Below are positions 26,428 to 36,188 of a stretch of 64,000 nt of DNA, one piece after another. Made by a program: the position numbers and the translations under genes. The stretch's first letter is position 1; the number at the start of each line of letters is the position of its first letter. Source of the DNA: Roseivirga sp. E12 (GTDB lineage: Bacteria > Bacteroidota > Bacteroidia > Cytophagales > Cyclobacteriaceae); contig NZ_JAGFMD010000011.1 in assembly GCF_017592825.1 (NCBI RefSeq), forward strand, positions 47,479 through 111,478, written 5' to 3'. The notes under the pieces are model-generated. The model ran no database searches and had not been told where the DNA came from. It saw nothing but the letters and a program-made list of their open reading frames with translations.

Positions 26428-28806
26428 ATGTTTCGAAACCATTTTATATCCATTGTTAGAAGTCTTAAGAGAAACAAGGTCTATGCCGCTATTAATATTA
26501 GCGGTCTAGCCATAGGTTTTGCTTCGGCCTTACTCATCGGTATCTATGTCAATCATGAGTTTACCTATGATAAGCATTACTCAGATCACGAACGTATTTA
26601 TCGCTTGAGTGCTCGAAATTTCGCTTTTTCTTCTGTTGCACACTTGAATCTTTTGAGTGAGAAAGTTGCAGGAATAGAGGCCACTGTCATGGTTCAACCA
26701 CTGAGTAGTGCAACACTGAAGTTTGAGGATAAGAGCTTTATAGAAGATTCCTTCTTTTTGGCTACAGGTGGTTACCTCAAAGTGTTTGACCAGCAATTTA
26801 TTTATGGAAACCCAGAGACAGCTTTTGATGCGCCTAATGCAATGGTCCTTACTGCCTCTATCTCTGAGAAGGTTTTCGGAACTAAGAACCCGATAGGAGA
26901 GACGGTGGCTTTGTCTACTTCCGAAGAGCCTGACAGTTATGTTGTGACAGGAGTCATTGAAGACTTACCTGTTAACTCGAGTCTCAGATTCACGGGGATT
27001 GCAAGAGCTTCTGAAGCATTTATAGAGGCCAATCGAGATAACTTCAATATGACTATTGGTTACTCCTATTTTAAGACTGAGACACCAATTGCCAGTGAAA
27101 TAATGCAAAATCGGTCTGACAAGGTATTTGCAAGAAGACGGTTTGAACAAGGTGTGAAGGAAACTGATTTTGAAAAGTTCGCGGAAGCCAATAAAAAGAA
27201 TCAACCGTTGGTATTAAAACTAGCGGATGTCCATTTGAAGTCTAACCTCCCATTTGAAGCATCTAGCCCAGGTAATCGTCAATACCTGTTTATTTTCATC
27301 GGGATTGCTGTTTTTATCATCGTGCTGGCTGCAATTAACTATGTGAATTTAGCTACGGCTGAGGCTTCTAAGAGAGCAAAGGAGGTTGGGGTTAGAAAGG
27401 TGCTAGGTACAGTGAGGAGAGAGTTAATAGGCAGGTTTTTGGGGGAGTCTTTTCTTCTCACCCTGAGTGCATCATTAATTGCCCTTGGGTTGGCAGAAGG
27501 CGCCTTACAACTCATATCAGGTATGGGTTTCGTAAGTTTTGATGTCAATGTCTTTGACTTCCCTACACTCATTGTGTTAATTGTTCTTGTGGCTTCGCTT
27601 ACGGGATTACTCGCAGGCATTTACCCTGCTTTCTATCTTACTTCATTCAATCCTTCAGCAGTTTTAAAGGGAGATTATGGGATAGGAGCCAAAAGCAAAA
27701 CATTTAGAAGTGCACTCGTTGTATTTCAGTTTGTAGTATCACTTTCCCTCGCCATTTTCTCCGTTTTTGCTTATCAACAATTAAACTATGGGCTGAACAA
27801 GGATCTGGGCTTTACAAAAGAAGGTGTAATAGTGGTTGACAATAGCAAATCACAACTTGGTGATAGGATTGAGGCGTTTAGGAATGAAATACTTCAATTA
27901 CCTGCGGTAGAAAACATTTCCTTCAATCGGTTTAGTATGATTGACAACCTATCGTTGCTGGGTATGTCAGAGATTGGCGGTGAGGGTACTTTCCACAGGA
28001 TTCAGTATAAGTTGGTTGACGCTGCTTTTGTACCTACAATGGGTATGAGTATAGCTGATGGTCGAAATTTTGATGAAGCGATAGATGCAAACAATGCTGC
28101 AATACTCGTTAATGAGACTTTTGCAAAAGCACTAGGAGATGAGCTTTACGAAAAGCGATTTAACGCTGGCTTCAGGGGTGAGAATGCGAAAATAGTTGGT
28201 GTGGTTAAGGATTTTCATTCGGCAAACTTCAACGAGGCAATTGGACCAACAGTTTTTTTCAACAGCGAGGTGGAGCGACAGTTTAACATCAAACTGCAGA
28301 ATATCAATGACCCTAGTGCACTTCGTCAAATTGAGGAGGTTTATGGCAAGTTCACTGATGAGCCCCTAGACTATTACTTCTTCGATCAAAAGTTCAATCA
28401 GTTGTTTAATGCTGAGAAGCGCATGAGCCAGATTGTAACCACATTTACGGGACTCAGTTTGTTCGTGGCCTTGTTGGGTCTAATAGGATTGATCAGCTAT
28501 AAATTGGATCAACGAATTAAGGAAATAGGCATTCGAAAAGTGCTTGGTGCTTCTGTCTCTCAAATACTCTCATTATTGAGTAGGGAAGTGATTGTATTAG
28601 TTGCAGTGGCTCTCCTTATAACCATTCCTATCAGTTACTATGCGGTTTCTGGTTGGATGAACGATTTTGCTTATCACATAGAGTTGTCAGTCTTGCCCTT
28701 TGCTGGTGTAGCAGTGATAGCCATAGTCAGCATACTAGCCATAGTTACGATCCGATCTTATCGGACAGCAACTGCAAACCCTATCAATGCATTAAGAAAC
28801 CAATAA
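26428..28806 (+). CDS. MacB/FtsX-type ABC transporter permease, copy 3
   Basis: 792 residues, starting one base after the stop of copy 2, so probably translated by coupling. The first core begins near 285 (INYVNLATAEASKRAKEVGV). The second, near 670, reads LIGLISYKLDQRIKEIGIRK, lacking the LYGLVSFMANQK form of copies 1, 2 and 5. The N-terminal periplasmic domain is the shortest of block A and starts directly after the first helix (SGLAIGFASALLIGIYVNHE). Ends ANPINALRNQ, the only copy ending in Gln. Confidence 0.95.
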   Translation: MFRNHFISIVRSLKRNKVYAAINISGLAIGFASALLIGIYVNHEFTYDKHYSDHERIYRLSARNFAFSSVAHLNLLSEKVAGIEATVMVQPLSSATLKFEDKSFIEDSFFLATGGYLKVFDQQFIYGNPETAFDAPNAMVLTASISEKVFGTKNPIGETVALSTSEEPDSYVVTGVIEDLPVNSSLRFTGIARASEAFIEANRDNFNMTIGYSYFKTETPIASEIMQNRSDKVFARRRFEQGVKETDFEKFAEANKKNQPLVLKLADVHLKSNLPFEASSPGNRQYLFIFIGIAVFIIVLAAINYVNLATAEASKRAKEVGVRKVLGTVRRELIGRFLGESFLLTLSASLIALGLAEGALQLISGMGFVSFDVNVFDFPTLIVLIVLVASLTGLLAGIYPAFYLTSFNPSAVLKGDYGIGAKSKTFRSALVVFQFVVSLSLAIFSVFAYQQLNYGLNKDLGFTKEGVIVVDNSKSQLGDRIEAFRNEILQLPAVENISFNRFSMIDNLSLLGMSEIGGEGTFHRIQYKLVDAAFVPTMGMSIADGRNFDEAIDANNAAILVNETFAKALGDELYEKRFNAGFRGENAKIVGVVKDFHSANFNEAIGPTVFFNSEVERQFNIKLQNINDPSALRQIEEVYGKFTDEPLDYYFFDQKFNQLFNAEKRMSQIVTTFTGLSLFVALLGLIGLISYKLDQRIKEIGIRKVLGASVSQILSLLSREVIVLVAVALLITIPISYYAVSGWMNDFAYHIELSVLPFAGVAVIAIVSILAIVTIRSYRTATANPINALRNQ

Positions 28807-28816
28807 CCTTGAGGCT

Positions 28817-31219
28817 ATGATTAGAAACCATTTAATTCTTGCATTAAGAAGACTTAAAAAAGACAAGTTTTTCTCCTTTCTAAATATTACTGGTTTAACT
28901 GTAGGAGTTGCCTCATTTATCCTTTTGATGCTTTATGCTCAATTTGAATTGAGTTTTGATAAGTTTCATGAGAAGGCAGATGAGATTTATGTTCTAGCGG
29001 ACGAGTACCATACGCGTAATGGGAAGGAACGATCAGAACGCTATAGAACAACATATGCAGCCTTGCTGAAGCAGAATATACCCGAACTCGGTAAGATGGC
29101 CATGGTCGGGGGCGCAGGAGCAAATTATTTGGTCAAGATAGGTGGAAGTAGCTTCTATGAAGATCAGGTCTTAATGACCAATGATGAGTTTTTTGAAGTC
29201 TTTGACTTTGACTTGGTGATTGGTGATAACGACCTAAATACACCTAAGAAAGCAGTGATTTCTCAAAGTATTGCCAAGAAATACTTTGGTGAAGAAAATC
29301 CGATTGGTGCTGTTTTGGAACTGTTTAAGACGGAATTGGTGGGACAATTTCAGATTACTGGAGTAGTGGCCGACCCTCCGAAAAACTCACATATTCAATT
29401 TAGCATCCTCTTATCGAATGTTGATGATATCACAGACGCCCTCGGGCGACTAGGAGAAAATGGCGGTAGCGTAACAGCAAATTATGTCTTAATTCCCAAG
29501 GGCAGTGACTTTAAGGAGATTGACAAGAAAGTTGAGACTTTCATATTGGAGAATTGGCCTGAAGAACAGATAAGAAAAAATGATGAAGGTGAACTGATGG
29601 GGAAACCATTTTTATTTCCATATACAGATATTCATTTGAAATCTGACTTTGGATGGGCCCTGTTTCCGGTCAGCGATATTACCTACGTCTATCTATTCTC
29701 TATAATAGCGATATTGATTTTAGCCATAGCTTGCTTTAATTATATCAATTTGGTAACCGCGAGGTCTGTCAAAAAACTTAAAGAAATTGGTGTTCGCAAG
29801 GTGCTAGGTGCTCAAAAGCGTCAGATCATCAGACAGAATATGGTGGAGTCTTTTTTATTCACTTTTATTTCTGTTTTTCTAGCTTTTGCGATTGCAGAGC
29901 GTGTCATTCCTTTTTATAATCAACTGATTGAAAGAGAGTTAAGTTTGTCCTATTGGAGTTTGGAATTTTTCGCCTTTGTATTTGGTCTTAGTTTGCTTGT
30001 TAGTTTCGCGGCAGGATATTATCCAGCATTTAAACTGAGTAGATTCAAGGCTATTTCTGCTTTGGCAGGTGGCAAAAATGCTAAAGGCAAATCAGGCTTT
30101 AGAAGAGGGCTGGTTTTCTTTCAATTCTTAATTGCCCAGCTGCTTATTGTGGCGACCTTAATTATTCAATCACAACTTAGCTACATTCAGAACAAAAACT
30201 TGGGTTATGATAGAGAGCAGCTTGTTTATATCAATACTTATGGTGAGTTGAGAAACAATGTTGACGTTTTTAAATCGAAACTGGAGCAAATTCCTAACAT
30301 CAGGGCACTATCGGTTTCTGATGGTATTTTCAATAAAAATGGAATCACCTTTTTTAGTTCACAGGAAATATATGGCCCTGAGACAGATAAGAAGGGTTAC
30401 GTAGTAGTCGATATCCTAAATGTTGATAGTGCTTTCATGTCGACAACGGGTATGGAGATGCTACTAGGTGATCCCTTTCATAGGCTAGGTGCCCAAGGCC
30501 CAACGACTGCAATGGTTATTAATGAGGCATGTCAAAAGAAGTTCGGATGGGAGAACCCACTAGGACAGCAAATGGAAGTCTGGGGTGCTCAAAGAACAGT
30601 TGTTGGCGTAGTAAAAGATTTTCACAATGAGTCCTTAAAAGCTAATGTTAAGCCTGCAATGCTCGTTTTGGATGACGATGTTCACTCCTTTGTGAGCCTT
30701 AAACTTGTTGGAGTAGATGTTTCGAATACCATGAAGCAAATTGAATCTACATGGAACTCAATGGTAGAAGACAGGCCTTTGACCTTTCAGTTTTATGATG
30801 ACTACTATGACTCACAGTACCGTAAAGAGATGCGACTCGGTCAAATCTTCAATGTCTTTTCAAGTATTGCGATTTTTATTTCGATTCTTGGCTTAATCGG
30901 CCTTACAGCTTATTCTGCAGAGCAACGACTTAAAGAATTTGGTATTCGAAAAGTGTTGGGTGCTAAGGTGAAACAAGTGATGTTTTTGCTGTCCAAGGAG
31001 TTTGTGATACTGATTGCTTTGGCCTTTCTTGTGGCCAGCCCAATTGTGTATTACGGTATCAATAGTTGGCTTGAGCAATTTGCCTATAGGATAGACCTTG
31101 GACCTGAGATTTTTGCCTTTGGCCTATTGGCTACCTTATCTATTTCACTATTGGCGGTGGCAAATCAGGCATTGAAAGTATCAAAAGTCAACCCTACCGA
31201 GATACTCAGAAACGAATAA
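28817..31219 (+). CDS. MacB/FtsX-type ABC transporter permease, copy 4
   Basis: 800 residues, 10 bases after copy 3 and last of block A. First core near 291 (CFNYINLVTARSVKKLKEIG) and second near 677 (LIGLTAYSAEQRLKEFGIRK), closest in this motif to copies 3 and 8. Ends VNPTEILRNE. The activator sites of block B start six bases after the stop, and the probable terminator of block A overlaps the second of them, so the end of this gene and the control region of the next block are tightly packed. Confidence 0.95.
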   Translation: MIRNHLILALRRLKKDKFFSFLNITGLTVGVASFILLMLYAQFELSFDKFHEKADEIYVLADEYHTRNGKERSERYRTTYAALLKQNIPELGKMAMVGGAGANYLVKIGGSSFYEDQVLMTNDEFFEVFDFDLVIGDNDLNTPKKAVISQSIAKKYFGEENPIGAVLELFKTELVGQFQITGVVADPPKNSHIQFSILLSNVDDITDALGRLGENGGSVTANYVLIPKGSDFKEIDKKVETFILENWPEEQIRKNDEGELMGKPFLFPYTDIHLKSDFGWALFPVSDITYVYLFSIIAILILAIACFNYINLVTARSVKKLKEIGVRKVLGAQKRQIIRQNMVESFLFTFISVFLAFAIAERVIPFYNQLIERELSLSYWSLEFFAFVFGLSLLVSFAAGYYPAFKLSRFKAISALAGGKNAKGKSGFRRGLVFFQFLIAQLLIVATLIIQSQLSYIQNKNLGYDREQLVYINTYGELRNNVDVFKSKLEQIPNIRALSVSDGIFNKNGITFFSSQEIYGPETDKKGYVVVDILNVDSAFMSTTGMEMLLGDPFHRLGAQGPTTAMVINEACQKKFGWENPLGQQMEVWGAQRTVVGVVKDFHNESLKANVKPAMLVLDDDVHSFVSLKLVGVDVSNTMKQIESTWNSMVEDRPLTFQFYDDYYDSQYRKEMRLGQIFNVFSSIAIFISILGLIGLTAYSAEQRLKEFGIRKVLGAKVKQVMFLLSKEFVILIALAFLVASPIVYYGINSWLEQFAYRIDLGPEIFAFGLLATLSISLLAVANQALKVSKVNPTEILRNE

Positions 31220-31225
31220 ATTAGT

Positions 31226-31265
31226 GTATCAAAAACAAACACTTTACTGTTATAAAAACAAACGA
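31226..31265 (+). promoter_or_regulatory. Twin upstream activator sites for permease block B
   Basis: Sites GTATCAAAAACAAACAC (31226-31242) and GTTATAAAAACAAACGA (31249-31265) start 23 bases apart, as before block A. The first is part of a 20-base identity with 21409-21428. The second overlaps the terminator of block A by 5 bases. Confidence 0.65.
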
Positions 31266-31290
31266 TTCTATTCATTATAGAATCGTTTTT
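31261..31290 (+). terminator. Intrinsic terminator of permease block A
   Basis: A perfect 11-base stem, AACGATTCTAT (31261-31271) with ATAGAATCGTT (31277-31287), a 5-base loop and a following T-rich run (TTTTTGTTTT counted from the arm end). It divides the eight permeases into two blocks of four. Confidence 0.75.
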
Positions 31291-31327
31291 GTTTTGTAAT
31301 CATCTGTTTATTAGGTAGTTGTAATGT

Positions 31328-31344
31328 TTGGCATTCAAATTGAA
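31328..31344 (+). promoter_or_regulatory. Sigma-54-like promoter of permease block B
   Basis: TTGGCATTCAAATTGAA matches the -24/-12 consensus with 10 bases between the -24 GG and the -12 position, and a TTG at -12 (C replaced by A). It starts 102 bases after the first activator site, against 101 in block A, and 64 bases before the ATG. Confidence 0.5.
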
Positions 31345-31391
31345 AAGAAAGAGTAATATCGGCCCAAAGTCTGATTCAAAACAACAACACT

Positions 31392-33785
31392 ATGCTTCGA
31401 AATTATCTAAAGATTTTACTAAGAAACTTCGCTCGTAACAGAGCATTTACATTGATCAATATCTCTGGTCTTACGCTAGGGATAACTTGTAGCTTGATCA
31501 TGTTTATGATTGTGAAAGAAGAGTTGAGTTTCAATCAATATCACTCCAAGCTGGATCGAATTTATCGTGTAGGTCATATCGACTATATCGATGGGAATGA
31601 ATATCCAGGTGGAGGAGTGCCACTACCAATGCGTGCCGCTGTTGCCGAGGATATCGTTGGCCTTACAAACTCGACATTGATTTCTCATGAATCTTACGGT
31701 TTGATTTCCGTAACTGGCAATGATGGAGATGTCCAGTACTATGAAGAGTCTCCTGAGCTCGTATATGTACAACCCAGTTTCTTTGAGATGTTTGATTGGA
31801 AGGTTCTTGAAGGTGCAGTAGCCGAAGCTTTCAAAGAGCCTAACAAAGCAGCTCTTAGTGAGACTATGGCAAAGAAGTACTTTCCAGATGAATCAGCCAT
31901 AGGTAAGACTATTAGACTTAATAAGAATAAAGACCTTCTAATTACAGCGGTCTTAGAAGACGCCAGAAAAGATTCAGACTTTCCTTTTGGCATTTTCATG
32001 TCCATGGAAACTAAGGGAGCAGAGAGTAGTTTTACCCGTTGGGGAAGTATAAGTAGTAATGATGTTTTATTTGTAGAGCTTGATGAGGCTACCACTGCAG
32101 TTGATGTTGATAATCAGTTTCCTGATTTTGTTGAAAAATATTGGAGCAAAGAGGAGAGAGAAGAAAGGTCATTCTTACTAGCTCCTTTTTCTGAATATCA
32201 CTTTGATGATCGTTTTGGGACTTTCAGTAGAAGCTCTTCCAAGCAAATGCTTTGGACTTATGCTGCTATCGGAATATTCTTGATTGTAACCGCCTGTTTT
32301 AACTTCATTAATATGTCCACTGCTATGGCTGTAAAAAGGGCCAAAGAAGTTGGTATGCGAAAAGTTCTAGGCAGTAGCCGCAAGCAACTGGTAATGCGCT
32401 TTCTTGGTGAGACCTTCGCCATTACATTTCTTTCTCTATTGGTGTCAATTGCTCTTACTGAAAGGTTGATTCCACTAGTGATTAATGAGTTCTTCGATTT
32501 AGAAATCAACTTTTCATTACTCAGTGATTTGTCATTGATTTTATACTTGGTAGGAGTGTTGGTGCTTGTATCCTTGTTGGCAGGGCTATATCCGGCATTT
32601 GTGTTATCGGGAGCAAAACCTATTTATGCATTGAAAGGTGCATTGGATAATAAAGGTAGCAACATGACGCTCAGACGAGTCCTTGTTGTCTTCCAGTTTT
32701 TCTTATGTCAACTGTTGATTTTCGGAACTATTGTGGCCGTTAAGCAAATGAACTACTTCAGTAATGTTGACATGGGGTATGAAAAAGAGAACATCATGTT
32801 CTTCCGAATGGCTGAAAACGACCTAGAGAAGCAAAAGCTATGGAAGTCAAGGATTGCAGATATACCTGGGGTCAAAGTTTCCTCAGTCGCATCTCACCCT
32901 CCTTTCTCTGGTTCGGTAATGGGCACAAATGCCTATTACTATACTGATGATACAACAAGACAAGAGATTGATATTCAGTTTAAAAGAGTAGATGAGGCAT
33001 ACCAGGAAACTTACGGATTAAGGATGCTTGCTGGTGATTGGGTGGTGAAAAGTGATACTATGAGCCAGTTTGTGGTTAACCAGTCCTTTCTGATCAAGGC
33101 AGGTGTTAAAGATCCAGTATCGGCCATTGGAGAAACGGTGAACGTGTGGGGAAGAAAGTTTCCAATTGTAGGCGTAGTGGAGGATTACCATGCCACCACG
33201 CTTTCAGATGCCATTGAGCCGATGGTCATGTTTTCCGATGCAGGCGAGAACTATACGGTAGGCTTGAAGATTAATGCCGAAAGAACTGAAGAGATAGTAA
33301 GCGCCTTGGAAGAAATCTGGTTGAATTTCCATGAAGAGTATGAGTTTGACTACAGGTTTGTGGACGAAGAAATTGCAGCATTCTATGAGAATGAGAAAAA
33401 GATGTCTCAGTTGTTGACATCCTTTGCTGGTATTTCGATTTTCATCGGATGTCTTGGACTTTATGGTTTGGTAGCTTTTATGGCGAATCAAAAGTCTAAA
33501 GAGATCGGTATTAGAAAAGTGCTGGGAGCAACTGTACCAAGCTTAGTGGGTAATTTCAGTGGTGAGTTTGCCAAGCTTGTTGGTCTGGCCTTTTTAGTGG
33601 CAGCTCCACTCGGTTATTTGGGCATGAACACTTGGCTTCAAGAATATGAGTACAGCATATCAATTGGTCCTCTGATTTTCATTAGTACCATTATTGCATC
33701 AATGCTGATCGCCATGTTTACAACTGGTTATCGATCACTCAGGGCAGCTACAGCCAATCCAGTAAATTCATTAAGAGACGAGTAG
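31392..33785 (+). CDS. MacB/FtsX-type ABC transporter permease, copy 5
   Basis: 797 residues, first gene of block B. First core near 285 (CFNFINMSTAMAVKRAKEVG, with MRKVLGS) and second near 674 (CLGLYGLVAFMANQKSKEIG), in the same sub-group as copies 1 and 2, the first two genes of block A. Ends ANPVNSLRDE, like copy 1. This similarity of the leading genes suggests the blocks may have arisen by duplication of a smaller set including the control region, followed by divergence. Confidence 0.95.
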   Translation: MLRNYLKILLRNFARNRAFTLINISGLTLGITCSLIMFMIVKEELSFNQYHSKLDRIYRVGHIDYIDGNEYPGGGVPLPMRAAVAEDIVGLTNSTLISHESYGLISVTGNDGDVQYYEESPELVYVQPSFFEMFDWKVLEGAVAEAFKEPNKAALSETMAKKYFPDESAIGKTIRLNKNKDLLITAVLEDARKDSDFPFGIFMSMETKGAESSFTRWGSISSNDVLFVELDEATTAVDVDNQFPDFVEKYWSKEEREERSFLLAPFSEYHFDDRFGTFSRSSSKQMLWTYAAIGIFLIVTACFNFINMSTAMAVKRAKEVGMRKVLGSSRKQLVMRFLGETFAITFLSLLVSIALTERLIPLVINEFFDLEINFSLLSDLSLILYLVGVLVLVSLLAGLYPAFVLSGAKPIYALKGALDNKGSNMTLRRVLVVFQFFLCQLLIFGTIVAVKQMNYFSNVDMGYEKENIMFFRMAENDLEKQKLWKSRIADIPGVKVSSVASHPPFSGSVMGTNAYYYTDDTTRQEIDIQFKRVDEAYQETYGLRMLAGDWVVKSDTMSQFVVNQSFLIKAGVKDPVSAIGETVNVWGRKFPIVGVVEDYHATTLSDAIEPMVMFSDAGENYTVGLKINAERTEEIVSALEEIWLNFHEEYEFDYRFVDEEIAAFYENEKKMSQLLTSFAGISIFIGCLGLYGLVAFMANQKSKEIGIRKVLGATVPSLVGNFSGEFAKLVGLAFLVAAPLGYLGMNTWLQEYEYSISIGPLIFISTIIASMLIAMFTTGYRSLRAATANPVNSLRDE

Positions 33786-33788
33786 GCC

Positions 33789-36188
33789 ATGTTTAGAAGC
33801 TACCTTAAATCTACTTTCAGAAAACTAGTTAAGGACAGAGAGTATACAATCATTAACCTTGTGGGACTATCCACAGGGTTAATGCTGTTTCTGATTATAT
33901 CAATTTATATTCAGAGAGAGTCATCTGTAGATAGGCATCTTGCCGACTGGAATTCTACTTTTAGAGTCAATACAGTACTTACGGGGAGTGAGGGACTGAC
34001 TGAGGAGTATGCGGTGAGTTACGAACCCTTAGCTGATGCAATAAAAGACGAAATAGCCAATGTATCGGCAGCCACAAGTTTCTATTCTCCAGCTGCTCAA
34101 TTTTCATTTAGAGCAGGGGATGAGAATCTGTCAATAGCAAACGATAAGATTTACTTTACCAATGAAAATTTCTTGGAGGTCTTTAGTCACGATTGGGAAA
34201 TTGAACTCGGTGATTTAAGTGAACCAAATACGGTGATTATTTCTGACCGATTGGCTCAGAGATTTTTTGGAGTTTCTGCTGATGCTGTCGGGGAGACTCT
34301 TACTTATCAAGACCCTCAAAGATCTTTATCCTTAATCGTATCGGGTGTTTTTAAGTCTTCAGGTGCACCGAGTCATTTATCGTATGACATGCTCATTCAC
34401 GATGAGTCTGCAGTTAATTTTTGGAATAGTGGACTCAATGGAAACTGGAATTACCTATACGTTTACACCTACTTTAAGGCTTTGCCAGGCACTGCCAAGT
34501 CCAAGCTTGATGAGTCTTTGCTAGATATACAAAAGAAGTATCAGGTTGATAGAGATAACATTCAATATTCTGTTCAGGCTCTTGATGATGTTTACTTTGA
34601 TGCAAAACTGAACGAGCCAGGTATTAATGGAAATATGACCTACCTCTATGTTTTCGGTTCATTCGGGCTAGTCGTTCTTATTCTGGCAGCCGTTAATTTT
34701 ATCAATTTAATGACTGCCCGATCCATAAGACGAATCAAAGAGGTTGCGATAAGAAAAGTGGTCGGAGCTTCTCGAGGTGGGCTCATTCTTCAGTTTTTAC
34801 TAGAAGCCATAGTACTTGCCTTCTTGGCCATGATAATTGCAGGGGTATCAGTGGAAAGATTGATTCCAATGATCAATTCAAACTTTGATCTAGCCTTAAA
34901 TTTTAATGTTTTTCAGAATGGATCGCTTCTGATGACTATTCTAATTACTCCATTGGTTATTGGCTTAGCTTCAGGGTTTTACCCAGCACTCATCATATCA
35001 AGGTTTCAGACAAAAAATCTACTTAAAGGTAAAATCCCGCTGAGCATTTCAGGTAGTTCTGTGAGGAATAGTCTTTTGGCCTTCCAGTTCTTTATATCTG
35101 TATTGGTGATTTCAGGAGTAGCTATCATTAATAGCCAGCTTTCATATGTAAAAGCGAATGGATTGGGATTCAATGAAAACCCAATTATAGTTTTGCCTAG
35201 AATTTCGAGCAAATCGAATTTGCTTATACGCGAAAAAGTGGCCAATAATGCTAATATCAAGGCCATAGCTTCCCTTACGGCTATCCCGGGTTATAGAAAT
35301 CCTCTTACTAGAAATATTAAGCCAAGTAATACTTCAGGTGAGGGTATAAGGACTAATGGCGTATGGGTTTCAGAACAGTACTCAGAAATACTGAAGCTAG
35401 AGTTTCTGGCTGGTCGAAATTTTGAGGATAGGGACAACCAAAATACTCTAATTCTAAACCGTAGGGCTGTTGAATCTTTAGGCTGGAGTCCTTCAGAGGC
35501 CTTGTCTCAAAAGCTCGTTATGACCGGCAGGTCTGGCTTTGAAGAGACCATCTACAATGTCGTTGGAGTTATCGAGGACTATAATTATGGCTCTCTGTAT
35601 GAGCCTATTGAGTCACTTTTCCTTCAGAATGACTCGAAAAACACGGTCGGTGGTAATTCTAATATAGTTCAGATTTCAAAAGATGGCTTCAATGAGACAA
35701 TCACTTACCTGTCAGAAGTATGGAGTGAAGTTGAGCAGAATAATGCTTTTGACTTCTATTTTTTAGACGATGCAATGAGCCAGATTTATGAGAATGAGAT
35801 TAAGCTTTCAAAGACTACGCAGTATGCATCAATGATTTCGATTCTCATCTGCTTTTTGGGACTATATGGTATTTCAAATTTGACCCTTGCTTCGAGAAAA
35901 AGAGAAATTAGCTTAAGGAAGGTTTTAGGAGCCACAGGAAAGAGCCTAGCCCGACTTTTATCGACTAGTTATTTCAAAATTATCGGTGTGGGGGTGGTTT
36001 TAGGCTTGCCTGTTTCATACCTGTTGGTGAATAATTGGCTCGAAAACTTTGCATACCATGTTGAGTATTCCTTTGGTACTTATACGGCCATTGCTATAAG
36101 TCTAATGGTCATTTCAATAGCCTTAGTAAGCTTTCAAACGCTGAGGGCTTCGAATGTTAACCCCCTTGATTCACTAAGAGATGAATAA
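33789..36188 (+). CDS. MacB/FtsX-type ABC transporter permease, copy 6
   Basis: 799 residues, 3 bases after copy 5. It is the most divergent copy in the coupling motifs: the first core (near 284) has RIKEVAIRKVVGA, not VGxRKVLG, and the second (near 676) has GISNLTLASRKREISLRKVL. The first periplasmic domain is also unlike the others. It retains both FtsX cores and the ending VNPLDSLRDE, so it is an intact permease, perhaps pairing with another subunit as a heterodimer. Its end overlaps the next gene. Confidence 0.94.
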   Translation: MFRSYLKSTFRKLVKDREYTIINLVGLSTGLMLFLIISIYIQRESSVDRHLADWNSTFRVNTVLTGSEGLTEEYAVSYEPLADAIKDEIANVSAATSFYSPAAQFSFRAGDENLSIANDKIYFTNENFLEVFSHDWEIELGDLSEPNTVIISDRLAQRFFGVSADAVGETLTYQDPQRSLSLIVSGVFKSSGAPSHLSYDMLIHDESAVNFWNSGLNGNWNYLYVYTYFKALPGTAKSKLDESLLDIQKKYQVDRDNIQYSVQALDDVYFDAKLNEPGINGNMTYLYVFGSFGLVVLILAAVNFINLMTARSIRRIKEVAIRKVVGASRGGLILQFLLEAIVLAFLAMIIAGVSVERLIPMINSNFDLALNFNVFQNGSLLMTILITPLVIGLASGFYPALIISRFQTKNLLKGKIPLSISGSSVRNSLLAFQFFISVLVISGVAIINSQLSYVKANGLGFNENPIIVLPRISSKSNLLIREKVANNANIKAIASLTAIPGYRNPLTRNIKPSNTSGEGIRTNGVWVSEQYSEILKLEFLAGRNFEDRDNQNTLILNRRAVESLGWSPSEALSQKLVMTGRSGFEETIYNVVGVIEDYNYGSLYEPIESLFLQNDSKNTVGGNSNIVQISKDGFNETITYLSEVWSEVEQNNAFDFYFLDDAMSQIYENEIKLSKTTQYASMISILICFLGLYGISNLTLASRKREISLRKVLGATGKSLARLLSTSYFKIIGVGVVLGLPVSYLLVNNWLENFAYHVEYSFGTYTAIAISLMVISIALVSFQTLRASNVNPLDSLRDE

